Source: Corynebacterium renale (GTDB lineage: Bacteria; Actinomycetota; Actinomycetes; Mycobacteriales; Mycobacteriaceae). From it: DNA of 64,000 nucleotides. Both the position numbers and the translations under genes were made by a program. Location of the stretch: NCBI RefSeq assembly GCF_002563965.1, contig NZ_PDJF01000001.1, positions 372,001 through 436,000 of the forward strand, written 5' to 3'. The notes under the pieces were generated by a model, which worked only from the letters and a program-made list of their open reading frames with translations, was not told the origin of the DNA and searched no databases. Shown piece after piece: positions 7,322-16,705 of this stretch (within the stretch, counting starts at the first letter, position 1; the number at the start of each line of letters is the position of its first letter).

Positions 7322-9685
7322 AACCGTGTTCGACCCCAGATCCACAAGTAGTGAGCACACGAGCATGAGCAGTGTCGCAGCCATCGGGTGCAGCACGCCG
7401 GATAAGGCGACAGCCACGCCGGCGATGTTGTACACGGTTGTGATGGCGTAATTGCGATCAACCACCTGGCACACGGACCGCGCCATGCGGAAAAGTTCGG
7501 GGACGGCGGATACGTCGCGGCGCATGATGACGGCGTCGCGGCCGGGCCGGTCCTCTTCTTCGGTGGGCAGCACCGGAACGGAGTCCGAGAGCAAGATGCC
7601 GGCGTCCGCAACTTTGAGCACCTCGGTGACGGAGACGTCGCCGACCATCGCCACGTGTGCGCCGCGGACTTTAAGCCCGCGTACGGACTTTGGTTTGTCG
7701 CCGGCCGCCATGCCGGCCAGCACCTGCGACATGCCTAGGCGGGAGGCGAAGCGCCGGGCCACCGGGTACGTGTCGCGGGAGAGCAACACGGTGGATAGGC
7801 CCATGTATTCCAGCTGGTTGATGCTTTCGACGGCGTCGTCCTTGACGCGGTCGCGCAGGGAAATCACGCCGCGGTCTTTGCCCGCCCAGCTGACGACGAG
7901 CGGCGTGCCCCCGGAGACGGCCGCCCGGCCGAGCGGGCCGCGGAGTTCGGCGAGGTGCCGGGGACGCCACAGGCGGGCGTCGACTTCGTGGGTGGTCTCC
8001 CCTACTTTGAGTTCGATGCGTGCGGTGAAGTTACCGCTGACGTCGATGTCCACGGCCTCTACATCCACCCAGTATTGGGTGCGCCCGGAGTCGTTGTCGC
8101 GGGATTGTCGGGCGGCGTGCACGAGGGCTTGGGAGGCCGGGTGGTTGGATTCCATGCACAGTGCTGCGGCGACGCGCAGGACCAGTTCGGGGTCTTCACC
8201 GCGTGCGACGGTGACGTCGCGGACGGTCATCTCCTGTTCGACCAGGCTTCCCACGCGGTTGAACACCACGGTGTCCATGTCGCGCAGGGTCCTGAAGGTG
8301 ACCCCTTCGCGGACCAGGATGCCCCGGCGCGCGGCGACCTCCACCCCGAGGCGCAGCGGGAGTGCGGCGGCGAGTGCGTAGGCGGTCGGCGCGACGACGG
8401 CCAGAACGGAGAGGTAGACGGCAAACGCTGCGACGGCGTGGCGGGTGCTCACGTACCAGACGATGCCGGCGAGTACGGCCACGAAGAAGGCGATGGGGAT
8501 GATTCGCGACGCCGTTTTGGTGGCTTCTTCCATCCTTTTGCGCAGGCGGTTTTGGACGGTGCCGACCCACCGTTCGACGGCTGCGGCCCGGGTGCCGTGG
8601 CCGCTGCGCACGACGCGGATCTTCAGTGGCTTATCGATAATGAGCGCCCCGGCGAAGACTGTGTCGTCCACGGAGACGGTGCGCCGCCCGGATGGTTCTA
8701 CGACCGAGGGCCGGATTGTGGCGGACCCGCCGACGACCATGCCGTCGAAAGGCACGCGTTGCCCGGGTTTAAGGGAGACGTCGTCGCCCGGGTTGAGCTC
8801 GTTGACCGGCGTTTCTAGGTGCTGGCCCTTGTACACGACGGTGACCTCGGATTCGGGGTCGACGCGTTCGCGGGCAACGTCCGCAGCCAACGAGGGCCGG
8901 GTCTGCAGGGAGAGCCTACGCCCGAAGAGGAGTAGTGCGGTGATGCCGCAGGCGACATCGTAGAAGAATTCGGGGCCTTCGTTGAAGACGCCGAACCAGT
9001 CGGGCGCCGCGGACCACTCGGGGTCGCCGGCGGGGGTGAGGAAGAGCGTGCCTAGCGACCACAGGTAGGCGGACACGATTGCGATGGAGCTTGCCCCGTC
9101 GAGGGTGGCCACGCCGCGGCGCACCCCGCCGAGGAACGCGCGGTGGAAAGGCCAGGCGCACCAGATGACCACGGGCGCGGAGACGACGGCGAGTGCCCAC
9201 TGCCACCCGTAAAACTGCAGCTCTTCCATGTACGTCAGCGCCAGGACGGGCACGGTGAATACGATCGCGATGATGACGCGCGCCCAGGTAATCAGGTGCC
9301 GTGGCGTGTACAGCGTGTCGTGCAGCGGCTGCGGCACGGGTTTGGAGTGGATGAACCAGCCAGCGCGCTGCGCGACACGCATGGTGCGGTCCGGCACGAC
9401 TGCGCGTTTGCGCAGGGGGAAGGATTCTTCCCGGTCGCGGCGGTGGATGGAGGAGTCTGTGAGCGTGGCGGTCACGCCGTTGTCCTCGAAGGCTGTGATC
9501 AGCTTTGCGACGTCCGTAGCCCGCGGAGCCGTAACCCAGGCAGTGTGCGTGGGGTACACGACGTGCGCATGCACCCCATCGATAGCCTCAAGTGCTCGCT
9601 CCAGCGCGGTGGTGTGGGGCCCGTCGACGACGCCTTCTACGTGGAAGACGTAGGAAATAAGTGCGTTATTGTTAGCCACGGCCAC
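7313..9685 (-). CDS. Degenerate heavy-metal P-type ATPase-like membrane protein (pseudo-enzyme)
   Basis: About 790 residues with the full architecture of a P1B ATPase: an N-terminal ferredoxin-like HMA-type fold (about 10-75), membrane helices, an actuator domain, a P/N domain pair and C-terminal helices. The catalytic motifs are lost. The phosphorylation site DKTGT reads NRVGS (about 476-480), so the acceptor Asp is Asn. The CPC ion site reads APTAYA, the TGES actuator loop reads EPSGR, TGD reads SRD, and GDGxND reads GDVSVT. The HMA CxxC is absent. The SNHP nucleotide motif and the P-domain lysine remain. It sits between hemB and hemE and overlaps the upstream membrane gene. The start is uncertain: GTG 9685 or 9679, or TTG 9718. 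A transport-coupled role is unlikely; scaffolding or sensing is a guess. Confidence 0.8.
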   Translation of the reverse strand: MAVANNNALISYVFHVEGVVDGPHTTALERALEAIDGVHAHVVYPTHTAWVTAPRATDVAKLITAFEDNGVTATLTDSSIHRRDREESFPLRKRAVVPDRTMRVAQRAGWFIHSKPVPQPLHDTLYTPRHLITWARVIIAIVFTVPVLALTYMEELQFYGWQWALAVVSAPVVIWCAWPFHRAFLGGVRRGVATLDGASSIAIVSAYLWSLGTLFLTPAGDPEWSAAPDWFGVFNEGPEFFYDVACGITALLLFGRRLSLQTRPSLAADVARERVDPESEVTVVYKGQHLETPVNELNPGDDVSLKPGQRVPFDGMVVGGSATIRPSVVEPSGRRTVSVDDTVFAGALIIDKPLKIRVVRSGHGTRAAAVERWVGTVQNRLRKRMEEATKTASRIIPIAFFVAVLAGIVWYVSTRHAVAAFAVYLSVLAVVAPTAYALAAALPLRLGVEVAARRGILVREGVTFRTLRDMDTVVFNRVGSLVEQEMTVRDVTVARGEDPELVLRVAAALCMESNHPASQALVHAARQSRDNDSGRTQYWVDVEAVDIDVSGNFTARIELKVGETTHEVDARLWRPRHLAELRGPLGRAAVSGGTPLVVSWAGKDRGVISLRDRVKDDAVESINQLEYMGLSTVLLSRDTYPVARRFASRLGMSQVLAGMAAGDKPKSVRGLKVRGAHVAMVGDVSVTEVLKVADAGILLSDSVPVLPTEEEDRPGRDAVIMRRDVSAVPELFRMARSVCQVVDRNYAITTVYNIAGVAVALSGVLHPMAATLLMLVCSLLVDLGSNTVRR

Positions 9686-10010
9686 GCACCACAAGCAAAA
9701 TACTGACCGCTGTGACAATGATGTTGATCACCATGATGTACCCCACCGCCTGGATGGCCAGAGCCATCACGTTGACCAAGATGAGTACGCCAGCGAGCAC
9801 GCTATAGATCCACCACTTGGCGTGAATAGCCAGCGCCAATCCGATGCCGCCAACAATGTTGACCCACGCCATGAAGCGTTGGTTGCGCACAATTTCTGCG
9901 GCCGTGCCGTAGGGGACGTCGGCGGTGAGGATGATCATGCCGGCTAACAGTGCCAGGACTGCTGCAACGACCGCTGTCCAATACGCTACGGGCGTTTGTC
10001 GCCGGTCCAT
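9672..10010 (-). CDS. Small membrane protein of the haem cluster
   Basis: A 112-residue protein with about four hydrophobic segments (WTAVVAAVLALLAGMIIL; ANIVGGIGLALAI-type; IYSVLAGVLILVNVMAL; IMVINIIVTAVSILLVV) and a short basic end, VRGRG. No catalytic motif is visible. It overlaps the gene before it by about 25 bases and the ATPase-like gene after it by up to 14 bases, so the three are almost certainly co-translated. Membrane proteins occupy the equivalent place after hemB in mycobacteria. Function unknown; an accessory role for the ATPase-like protein or for haem handling is inference only. Confidence 0.75.
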   Translation of the reverse strand: MDRRQTPVAYWTAVVAAVLALLAGMIILTADVPYGTAAEIVRNQRFMAWVNIVGGIGLALAIHAKWWIYSVLAGVLILVNVMALAIQAVGYIMVINIIVTAVSILLVVRGRG

Positions 10011-10516
10011 GTCCAGGTCTCCTCCCGGTAATTAAAGATCAGGGACACTACTGCGGCGACGGCAGCGAAGATTTGCAGGGCGCCGTCGATAGCAAAGAAT
10101 GCGTCCGGCGCGTGGCTTGCTCCGGGGGTCAGACCAAACATGAGCAGTCCGCGAACCGCCAGGTAAAAGCCGAAAATCAGCAGGAAGCGGCGTGCGAAGC
10201 CGGCCCACTTGTGTGCTTTCCACACCAGGGATACAAACCACCCCAGAAGAGCCACAATCCCCAGTCCGATGAGTCCGGAGAAGACGGCCGCTGCGATAGC
10301 CACGCCGTGGATGGCGGCATCGCCGAGCATCTCGGTCTGCGCGCCGGCTTGCTTGGCGGCGGCAATCATGGCGGACGGGTCGATGATTGCGACAGCTACG
10401 TTGATGACCTGGTGCAGTGCTTCCGCAATGAGGATTGCTATCCACACGTACACCATCAGCTGCACCGACTCGGGGCGCTGCTGTTCTGTGCTGGGGGCCT
10501 GTTGTTCTACCTGCAC
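9986..10516 (-). CDS. Conserved membrane protein downstream of hemB
   Basis: A 176-residue protein, GTG start, overlapping the last bases of hemB. It has a hydrophilic Gln-rich N-terminus ([15 protein letters not shown]) and about four membrane segments, including [20 protein letters not shown] and [20 protein letters not shown], with a short charged C-terminus. No domain with a known reaction is recognisable. The tight overlaps on both sides place it in the hemB-membrane proteins-ATPase-like operon. Its position matches the membrane genes that follow hemB in mycobacteria. Confidence 0.75.
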   Translation of the reverse strand: MQVEQQAPSTEQQRPESVQLMVYVWIAILIAEALHQVINVAVAIIDPSAMIAAAKQAGAQTEMLGDAAIHGVAIAAAVFSGLIGLGIVALLGWFVSLVWKAHKWAGFARRFLLIFGFYLAVRGLLMFGLTPGASHAPDAFFAIDGALQIFAAVAAVVSLIFNYREETWTWTGDKRP

Positions 10517-11487
10517 GCCCGCGCTGCCTCTACCGCAAAGTAGGTCAGAATCTGGTCCGCGCCCGCGCGCTTCAGCCCGAGCAGGGATTCCATCATGACG
10601 GCGTCACGGTCAATCCAGCCGCGTTCGCCGGCAGCCTGGATCATCGCGTATTCACCAGACACCTGGTACGCGGCGACGGGGACCGGGGACATGTCGGCAA
10701 CCTGGCGCAGAATATCCAGGTACGGCAGGCCAGGCTTGACCATCACGAAATCAGCGCCTTCGGCAATGTCGAGCTCGACCTCCAGCAGGGATTCCCGCGC
10801 ATTCGCAGGATCCTGCTGGTAGGTGCGGCGGTCGCCCTCCAAGGAGGAGCCGACGGCCTCACGGAAGGGGCCAAAGAACGCAGACGCGTACTTCGCGGAG
10901 TACGCCATGATGGCAACGTTCTGGTGGCCTTCCTCATCGAGCGCGTCGCGGATGGCGCGAATCTGGCCGTCCATCATGCCCGACGGGCTCACAATATGGG
11001 CGCCCGCACGCGCCTGGGCGACAGCCATGTCGCAGTACAACGGAAGGGTGGCGTCGTTGTCCACCACGCCGTCGACAAGCACCCCACAGTGACCGTGATC
11101 GGTGAACTCATCGAGGCAGGTGTCTGTCATGATGAGGACGTCGTCGCCGAATTCTGCACGCAGCGCGCCGGCCGCACGGTTGAGGATGCCGTCCGGGTTC
11201 CAGGCGACGGAGCCGGTAGCGTCCTTGTCCTCGTCGCGGGGCACACCGAAGAGGTCCACGCACTTGACGCCGGCCTCAGCAGCCTCCTCGACCGCCTTCT
11301 TCAGCGAGTCAAAAGTGTGCTGGTAGACACCCGGCATGGAGGAAATCTCACGCGGGGCATCGAGGCCGTCGACGATGAACATCGGCAGGATGAAGTCGCT
11401 TGGGTGCAGGTGGGTTTCCGCCACCAGCTCCCGCATCGCCGCTGACTGGCGCAGACGGCGGGGACGACGAACTGGGAACTGTGACAT
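10507..11487 (-). CDS. hemB: Delta-aminolevulinic acid dehydratase (porphobilinogen synthase)
   Basis: A 326-residue enzyme that condenses two 5-aminolevulinates to porphobilinogen. The two Schiff-base lysines are visible in [16 protein letters not shown] and in [12 protein letters not shown]. The metal-site segment [17 protein letters not shown] keeps the cysteines of the zinc-dependent form. A good AAACCTCC-complement (GGAGG) site precedes ATG 11487. It follows hemD by 18 bases on the same strand. Confidence 0.96.
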   Translation of the reverse strand: MSQFPVRRPRRLRQSAAMRELVAETHLHPSDFILPMFIVDGLDAPREISSMPGVYQHTFDSLKKAVEEAAEAGVKCVDLFGVPRDEDKDATGSVAWNPDGILNRAAGALRAEFGDDVLIMTDTCLDEFTDHGHCGVLVDGVVDNDATLPLYCDMAVAQARAGAHIVSPSGMMDGQIRAIRDALDEEGHQNVAIMAYSAKYASAFFGPFREAVGSSLEGDRRTYQQDPANARESLLEVELDIAEGADFVMVKPGLPYLDILRQVADMSPVPVAAYQVSGEYAMIQAAGERGWIDRDAVMMESLLGLKRAGADQILTYFAVEAARACR

Positions 11488-11505
11488 CAGAAAACCTCCG
11501 AAAAT

Positions 11506-13392
11506 CTATGACGACTGTTTGCGCGACCTACGCTTCTTCCGAGGCGGAGGCAGCTGACCGGTTGCCCGCAACTGTGCCACATGCTCCGCCAAAGCGTCGA
11601 CCAAACCGTTGACGTCCGCCACCTCGGGCATGACGTCCACGCGCAGGCCCATCTCTTTGGCGGTCTCTGCGGTCATGGGACCGATTGCAGCAATAATCGT
11701 ACGCTGATGTGGCTTACCCGCAATCCCCACGAGGTTCTTCACCGTAGAAGAGGAGGTAAAGCACACCGCGTCAAAGCCACCAGTCTTGATCATGTCGCGG
11801 GTCTCTGCAGCCGGTGGGGCCGCACGCACGGTGCGGTAAGCAACGACGTCGTCGACTTCCCAGCCCAGCTCAGTCAAACCATCGACGAGCACATCCGTGC
11901 CCAAGTCCGCCCGGGGCAGCAGCACGCGGCCCACTGGGTCCAGGTCTTCGACGTACGGCGGGAATACCTTGACCATACCGCGAGCGTTCTGCTCGTGCGG
12001 GTCCGGCTGGATCTCCGGGGTCAGGCCCAGGGCGCGGATTGCCTTGGCGGTCTTGTGGCCTACCGCACCGAGGCGCACGCCGGCGAAAGCGCGGGCATCG
12101 AGGCCAAATTCCGTAATCTTGTTCCACACCGCGTCCACAGCATTGACGGAGGTGAACAGGACCCACTGGTAACGGCCCTCCACAATGCCCTTGATGGCGC
12201 GTTCCATCTGCGCCGGGTTACGTGGCGGTTCCAGGGAAATCGTGGGGACTTCCTGCGGGATCGCGCCATGCGTTGCCAGGCGCGCGCTCATCTCAGCAGC
12301 CTGCGACTTCGCGCGTGGCACCAGGACGCGCCACCCGTACAGTGGCCGGGATTCCCACCACGAGTACTTCGCGCGAGTATCCACGGCGTGGCCTACGGTC
12401 ACGACCAGAGAGCCGGACAGCTCAGCTTCGATGGCGCCCATGGTGGAGACTGTGGCGTCGTACGTCCGCTGCAGACGGGTGGTGCCGTGGGTGGTGACGC
12501 TCACTGGTGTGTCGTCAGGAAGCCCGCGCGCGGTCAGTTCGGCGGCGATCGTCGGCAAGTTCGCCTTGACCGCCTGCAGCACGAGCGGCTGCGGAGCGGC
12601 GACCAGCTGGTCCCAGTCCACGTCGGTGGTGGTCACGTCGGCTTCAGTGAATGTAGAGCCCAGGGCCACGCCGGCGAAAGCGGGGACTGTCGACGGCAAA
12701 CTCATGCCAGGTACCACCTGGAATTCCACGCCCGACTCCCCCACGGCATTAATTTCCGCGAGGACGGCTTCACGCGAGAGCGGGTTGCCTGCAACCAGGC
12801 GCACAACGTTGTCGCCTTGGCGTGCGCGGGCGGCGAGGACCTCGGCCATGGCGGCCGCGCCCTCAGCACCGGCAGCGCCAGCCAGCCCGGGAATGGCCGG
12901 GGTTTCGTCTTCATCCTCGCCCTCAGTAGCGGACGCTACTGAGGGAGACGCCGCTGCAGAAGACGCTACTGACGCGAAAACCTCGGACGATTCCATCAGT
13001 TCGGCAGCCGTCGGCGGTTCGGGGCGTGGCGGACGACGCCGGGCACCCGATTCCTTAGCCTGCGCGACAAGTTCCTCGTACGCCTTGCGCGCAGCCTCAA
13101 CCTTGTGATCAGGGACCGGAACATTCACGCCGACCATGGCGCGCACACCCTGGAGTACGTCCTCATCCACAACGGCGTGCGCAGTATCGCCCATGACTTC
13201 GCGGGCGCGCACCGTCACCAAGTCGGGATTTCCGGGGCCCGCGCCGACGAAGAAGACTTTCCCGCAGGGGACGTCCGAATCGTCACCTCTAGCATCGGCC
13301 ACGTCCGACGTGTCGGGCGCGTGGTCGCCAGGTGCCGTGAGATGTGCGTCGGATGCTTCGGAGGACTCCGGCGCCTCGGACGTCAATGCCAT
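11506..13392 (-). CDS. hemD: Uroporphyrinogen-III synthase fused to a degenerate uroporphyrinogen methyltransferase-like domain
   Basis: A 628-residue fusion. Residues of about 45-340 resemble the CobA/SUMT methyltransferase fold (GKVFFVGAGPGNPDLVTVRA; SLPSTVPAFAGVALGS; LVVTVGHAVDTRAKYSWWE). The glycine-rich VRLKGGDPF motif is changed to VRLVAGNPLSR, and a low-complexity Ala/Ser/Glu insert lies at about residues 110-175. Residues of about 350-600 are the HemD domain (LVPRAKSQAAEMSARL; FTSVNAVDA; GAVGHKTAKAI; CFTSSSTVKNL), which closes the linear tetrapyrrole to uroporphyrinogen III. A lysine/arginine tail ends the protein. ATG 13392 has AAAGAG six bases before it. Uro-III synthase activity is likely; methyltransferase activity is doubtful. 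Confidence 0.88.
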   Translation of the reverse strand: MALTSEAPESSEASDAHLTAPGDHAPDTSDVADARGDDSDVPCGKVFFVGAGPGNPDLVTVRAREVMGDTAHAVVDEDVLQGVRAMVGVNVPVPDHKVEAARKAYEELVAQAKESGARRRPPRPEPPTAAELMESSEVFASVASSAAASPSVASATEGEDEDETPAIPGLAGAAGAEGAAAMAEVLAARARQGDNVVRLVAGNPLSREAVLAEINAVGESGVEFQVVPGMSLPSTVPAFAGVALGSTFTEADVTTTDVDWDQLVAAPQPLVLQAVKANLPTIAAELTARGLPDDTPVSVTTHGTTRLQRTYDATVSTMGAIEAELSGSLVVTVGHAVDTRAKYSWWESRPLYGWRVLVPRAKSQAAEMSARLATHGAIPQEVPTISLEPPRNPAQMERAIKGIVEGRYQWVLFTSVNAVDAVWNKITEFGLDARAFAGVRLGAVGHKTAKAIRALGLTPEIQPDPHEQNARGMVKVFPPYVEDLDPVGRVLLPRADLGTDVLVDGLTELGWEVDDVVAYRTVRAAPPAAETRDMIKTGGFDAVCFTSSSTVKNLVGIAGKPHQRTIIAAIGPMTAETAKEMGLRVDVMPEVADVNGLVDALAEHVAQLRATGQLPPPRKKRRSRKQSS

Positions 13393-13424
13393 ACTTATCT
13401 CTTTCATTGGACATGCACAAAGAC

Positions 13425-13446
13425 GGCCGCACCACGTGGCGCGGCC
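13425..13446. promoter_or_regulatory. 22-base palindrome upstream of hemD
   Basis: GGCCGC (13425-13430) and GCGGCC (13441-13446) flank a central CCACGTGG, so all 22 positions but one base pair are self-complementary. It lies 33 bases before the hemD start. On the minus strand it can fold as a hairpin followed by GTCTTT, so it could be an intrinsic terminator or attenuator between the hemC block and hemD. As duplex DNA it could be an operator. Confidence 0.5.
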
Positions 13447-13636
13447 CTGTTTACTTACGACGACTACCTACAACCTCCACCACGCGCAGTTAAAAAGCTC
13501 GCGGGCGGGCGTACCAACACCCCTTTGGGCGGTGGCGTGTCATCATGTGGTAGTAACACCATAAAATAAGTGACACTAAATAGGAAACCGAACACCCTAC
13601 ACCACACTGAAATCCACCGAGGCGTAGGGGGTGTTT

Positions 13637-13671
13637 TAGGGGGAAACTACCTGTTCACGCCCCCTATTTTT
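13637..13671. terminator. Possible terminator hairpin in the hemC-hemD gap
   Basis: TAGGGGG (13637-13643) and CCCCCTA (13660-13666) can pair around a 16-base loop. The plus strand continues with TTTTT. A second overlapping pairing, AACACCC.CTAC with GTAGGGGGTGTT (13591-13635), lies next to it. The loop is large and no plus-strand gene ends here, so this is a weak call. On the minus strand it comes straight after the small gene ending at 13676. Confidence 0.35.
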
Positions 13672-13675
13672 CGTT

Positions 13676-14050
13676 TTATACCGTAAGTGCGCCGAGTTGA
13701 GTGGCGTAGTCGCGGGCTTGCTGCGACGTACCGGTAGACACCACGATCCGTTCCACGGTGGCACCGTCAAGTTCTATGACGATCCCCGGCTTCGGTGCGC
13801 TGCCGTGGCAGACGGCGAAGACGGAGTCCCCGTCCTGGTGGTACGTGCCGGTGGATGTTACGCCCTTGATTCGGGTGGCGGGTTCCCGTTTGCCTTCTGC
13901 GATTTCGGGGAGGGCGAAGACGTCGTCGACAGCTGTGGCGCGGACGACGGTGCGGGTCGGGATAGTGAGGTGGGAGCGGTGGGCAGCGAGCTTTTCCCAC
14001 CAATCTAATTCCACAATCACTTTCTTATCTGTGATGTGCAATGTAGCCAT
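13676..14050 (-). CDS. Conserved hypothetical protein between hemC and hemD
   Basis: A 124-residue soluble protein starting MATLHITDKKVIVELDWWEKL. It looks beta-rich with a C-terminal helix (SQQARDYATQLGAL), the arrangement of small PH-like or barrel folds. No catalytic motif stands out. ATG 14050 is chosen because the hydrophilic conserved-looking sequence begins there; a longer frame to 14113 would run into hemC. It follows hemC by 13 bases on the same strand, so it is part of the haem transcription unit. Function not recognised. Confidence 0.7.
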   Translation of the reverse strand: MATLHITDKKVIVELDWWEKLAAHRSHLTIPTRTVVRATAVDDVFALPEIAEGKREPATRIKGVTSTGTYHQDGDSVFAVCHGSAPKPGIVIELDGATVERIVVSTGTSQQARDYATQLGALTV

Positions 14051-14063
14051 GAGGTCTACAACC

Positions 14064-14963
14064 TTAGCCACTAATGATGTCTGCGGCACCATCGGCCAGC
14101 AGACGCTGCGCAACCTCGCGTCCCAGTTCGACGGCGCGGTCGCGTGGGCCGGTTTCGGAAGCCTTCAGCGAGGTGCTGCCGTCGAGGGCAAAAACGCCAC
14201 CGTAGATGGTAATCGAATCGCCGTCGACCACGGAGTGTGCGGCCACGGGCGCGGTGCAGCCGGCCTCAAGGGTGCGCAGCACGGTGCGTTCGGCGTGCGC
14301 CTGGTCGGTGGCCACGGGGTCGGCAATCTCGTCGAGTGCAGCAACAACGTCGGTGTCGTCAGCGCGGCATTCGATCGCCAGGGCACCCTGCGCGGGTGCC
14401 GGCATGATGGTCTCCGGTTCGAAGACTTCGGTGGCGCGGTCGTGGTGCCCCACGCGGGACAGGCCGGCGTAGGCCAGCATGATGGCGTCGAGTTCGCCGT
14501 CGGACACTTTGCCCATGCGGGTATCAATGTTGCCGCGCAGTGGCTGAATGTCCAGGTCGGGGCGCAGCGCACGCAGCTGGGAGATGCGACGCGGTGCGGA
14601 AGTTCCCACGCGGGCCCCCTCGGGGAGGTCCGCCAGTTGCAGGCCATCGCGGGCGATCAGGGCCTCGCGGTGGTCGGCACGCTTCGGGACGATGAGGTGA
14701 AAGCGCGGATCCGGCGCGGTGGGCAGGTCTTTCATGGAGTGCACGGCCACATTGACCTCACCGGCGGCCATGGTTTCACGCAGCGCCTGGGTGAACACGC
14801 CTACCCCGATGCGTTCGACGGGGGCCATGTTCACGTCCCCAGCAGTGGTGACAATATGCAGGTCAGCCTCATGGCCGTGCGCGCGGAAAGCGTCGCGGAT
14901 ATGGCCGGCTTGCGTGGTGGCCAAGAGGGAACCACGAGTTCCGATGACAAGCGTGAGCGTCAC
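14064..14963 (-). CDS. hemC: Hydroxymethylbilane synthase (porphobilinogen deaminase)
   Basis: A 299-residue enzyme polymerising four porphobilinogens. The N-terminal [17 protein letters not shown] is the usual start of the family. [14 protein letters not shown] carries substrate-contact residues, [15 protein letters not shown] is the arginine patch, and [14 protein letters not shown] (Cys about residue 236) binds the dipyrromethane cofactor. The start is GTG 14963, two bases after the hemA stop, so translation is probably coupled. Confidence 0.96.
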   Translation of the reverse strand: MTLTLVIGTRGSLLATTQAGHIRDAFRAHGHEADLHIVTTAGDVNMAPVERIGVGVFTQALRETMAAGEVNVAVHSMKDLPTAPDPRFHLIVPKRADHREALIARDGLQLADLPEGARVGTSAPRRISQLRALRPDLDIQPLRGNIDTRMGKVSDGELDAIMLAYAGLSRVGHHDRATEVFEPETIMPAPAQGALAIECRADDTDVVAALDEIADPVATDQAHAERTVLRTLEAGCTAPVAAHSVVDGDSITIYGGVFALDGSTSLKASETGPRDRAVELGREVAQRLLADGAADIISG

Positions 14964-14965
14964 AG

Positions 14966-16309
14966 CTACTCCTCTTCTACCTTGAAATCTTTGCCCGGGA
15001 GGGCCGTTGCTGGCAAGGCTACACTGCGTTCCTGATCGGTGTTCGTTTCCGCGTCCACCAGGCCGAAGAACTCCTGCAACGCGGACTCGTAGGAGACGAC
15101 TCCACTCTCAACCGCCAATTCCTTGGCTTTTACCGTCGGATTGTGCAGCAGCTTATCGACGACCCTCCGGACCGCCTTCGTGACTTCCACGAATTCATCC
15201 TCGGTCACCCCGGGGACGCGCCCGCGCAACCTATCCAGCTCGGAGGCTACGACGTCGGCGGCGTGGCGTCGCAAAGCAGTAACTGCCGGAGCGACATCGC
15301 GCACGCGCTGCTCCGAAGTAAATGCCCTGAGCTCTTCACTGATGATCTCGGTGGCCTCCGCGTTGGCGGGGACCTCGCCTTCTGCATGCGCCTCGTGCAG
15401 GTGCTCGATATTGACCAGCTGGGCGCCAGCCTCCGTGACATCCGGATTGATGTCGCGTGGCAGAGAAAGGTCTACCAGCATGAGCGGGGTGCCGCGGTCT
15501 GGAATATCGGCCGCGTTGACGGTAAAACCGTCCGCACCGGTCGCCGAAATCACAATGTCGACCTCGCCGAGCACACTCGCGCGGTCCGCGAAATCGACGA
15601 CGCGCGCCGGAACCCCAGCCTCTTCCGAGTGCCCGGCGAGGCGCTCCGCACGCTCCTTCGTCCGGTTCGCGATAACCAATTCCCGCACGCCCGCCTTGCC
15701 CGCATGCGTCGCAGCCAAAGAACTCATGGCGCCAGCACCCAGGACTAGTGCGGTTTTGCCTTCCAGGTTTTCTACCCCCATGAGGCGCAGGGCCTCATCC
15801 ATCGCGAACGACACCATGGAAGCGCCGGCGTCGTCAATGTCCGTCTCCGAGTGCACACGCTTGCCCGTGTGCAGGGCCGCCTGCACTAAGCCGTGCAGGG
15901 CTTGGCCCACGGTCCCCTGCTCAGTAGCCTCCTGATACGCGCTGCGCACCTGGCCAATAATCTGCTGCTCGCCCACCACCATGGAATCCAGTCCGGACGT
16001 CACGGTGAAAGCATGCTCGGCGGCAGCATCGGCGTAGCGGACGTAGAGGTACCCGCGCAACGTCTCCATATCCACCCCGGAAATATCGTGGAGGACCTTC
16101 ACCACGTCCTGAACCCCCGTATGGAAACTCTTCGCCATGGTGTACACCTCCATCCGATTACAGGTAGAGATGATCATCGCTTCTGTGATCGACGGCTTAT
16201 CCACAAGGCGGGTCGTCGTCTGCGATCGCACGACGTCATCCATGCTCAAGCGTTCCAACAAAGATACGGGCGCCGAACGATGGGACATGCCAACCACAAG
16301 GACACTCAC
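14966..16309 (-). CDS. hemA: Glutamyl-tRNA reductase
   Basis: A 447-residue enzyme that reduces glutamyl-tRNA to glutamate-1-semialdehyde, the first committed step of the C5 pathway. The protein starts [21 protein letters not shown]. The catalytic cysteine lies in [11 protein letters not shown], followed by [17 protein letters not shown] and the NADPH fold [17 protein letters not shown]. The C-terminal dimerisation helices are present. GTG 16309 is preferred to GTG 16321 because the family normally starts here. It heads the haem cluster; the upstream 126 bases to the glutaredoxin-like gene must hold its promoter or a read-through leader. Confidence 0.95.
   Translation of the reverse strand: MSVLVVGMSHRSAPVSLLERLSMDDVVRSQTTTRLVDKPSITEAMIISTCNRMEVYTMAKSFHTGVQDVVKVLHDISGVDMETLRGYLYVRYADAAAEHAFTVTSGLDSMVVGEQQIIGQVRSAYQEATEQGTVGQALHGLVQAALHTGKRVHSETDIDDAGASMVSFAMDEALRLMGVENLEGKTALVLGAGAMSSLAATHAGKAGVRELVIANRTKERAERLAGHSEEAGVPARVVDFADRASVLGEVDIVISATGADGFTVNAADIPDRGTPLMLVDLSLPRDINPDVTEAGAQLVNIEHLHEAHAEGEVPANAEATEIISEELRAFTSEQRVRDVAPAVTALRRHAADVVASELDRLRGRVPGVTEDEFVEVTKAVRRVVDKLLHNPTVKAKELAVESGVVSYESALQEFFGLVDAETNTDQERSVALPATALPGKDFKVEEE
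15151..15161 (+). repeat. GCTTATCGACG word, copy 3
   Basis: An exact copy inside hemA, read on the coding strand as Val-Asp-Lys (GTC GAT AAG). It is followed after one base by CCCTCCGG. Confidence 0.85.
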
Positions 16310-16435
16310 GATAAGTTTCACCACTTTCAGCCCACGCTGAAGGCTATCAATCTTTTGTCTAGGTGTGATATCCACCTAAGATTAACCCCGAAACGGGAAT
16401 TTAAACACTTTCTCGAGGGTAATTAGGCCACATTT

Positions 16436-16678
16436 TTAGAACAACAAAGCCTGCCCTAACTCCTCATTATCGACCTCCCAGCAGGCAAATTCCTCACCGT
16501 CAATAACCACCACGGGGACGCGGTCCCCGTACTCCATGGCCAACTCGCGGTCCACGTCGACGTCGCGAAGCACCAACTGCGCCCCCGCCTGCTCCACGAC
16601 GGGCCGAATCTGCTCGGCGACCCTCCCGCACGAACCGCACGTCTGCCGCACCATCAACTCCACAAGACGTCCCGACAT
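16436..16678 (-). CDS. Glutaredoxin-like redox protein
   Basis: An 80-residue protein, MSGRLVELMVRQTCGSCGRV, with a CGSC active-site pair near residue 14-17. The family proline turn follows as RVPVVVIDGEEF. It has the size of a single glutaredoxin-type thioredoxin fold. A strong AAGGAGG site precedes ATG 16678. A glutaredoxin-like gene is also found upstream of hemA in mycobacteria, so the linkage is old. In an organism with mycothiol it may act as a thiol-disulfide carrier; its partner is not known. Confidence 0.85.
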   Translation of the reverse strand: MSGRLVELMVRQTCGSCGRVAEQIRPVVEQAGAQLVLRDVDVDRELAMEYGDRVPVVVIDGEEFACWEVDNEELGQALLF

Positions 16679-16705
16679 CTCAACCTCCTTCAACCCGGCT
16701 GCGCC

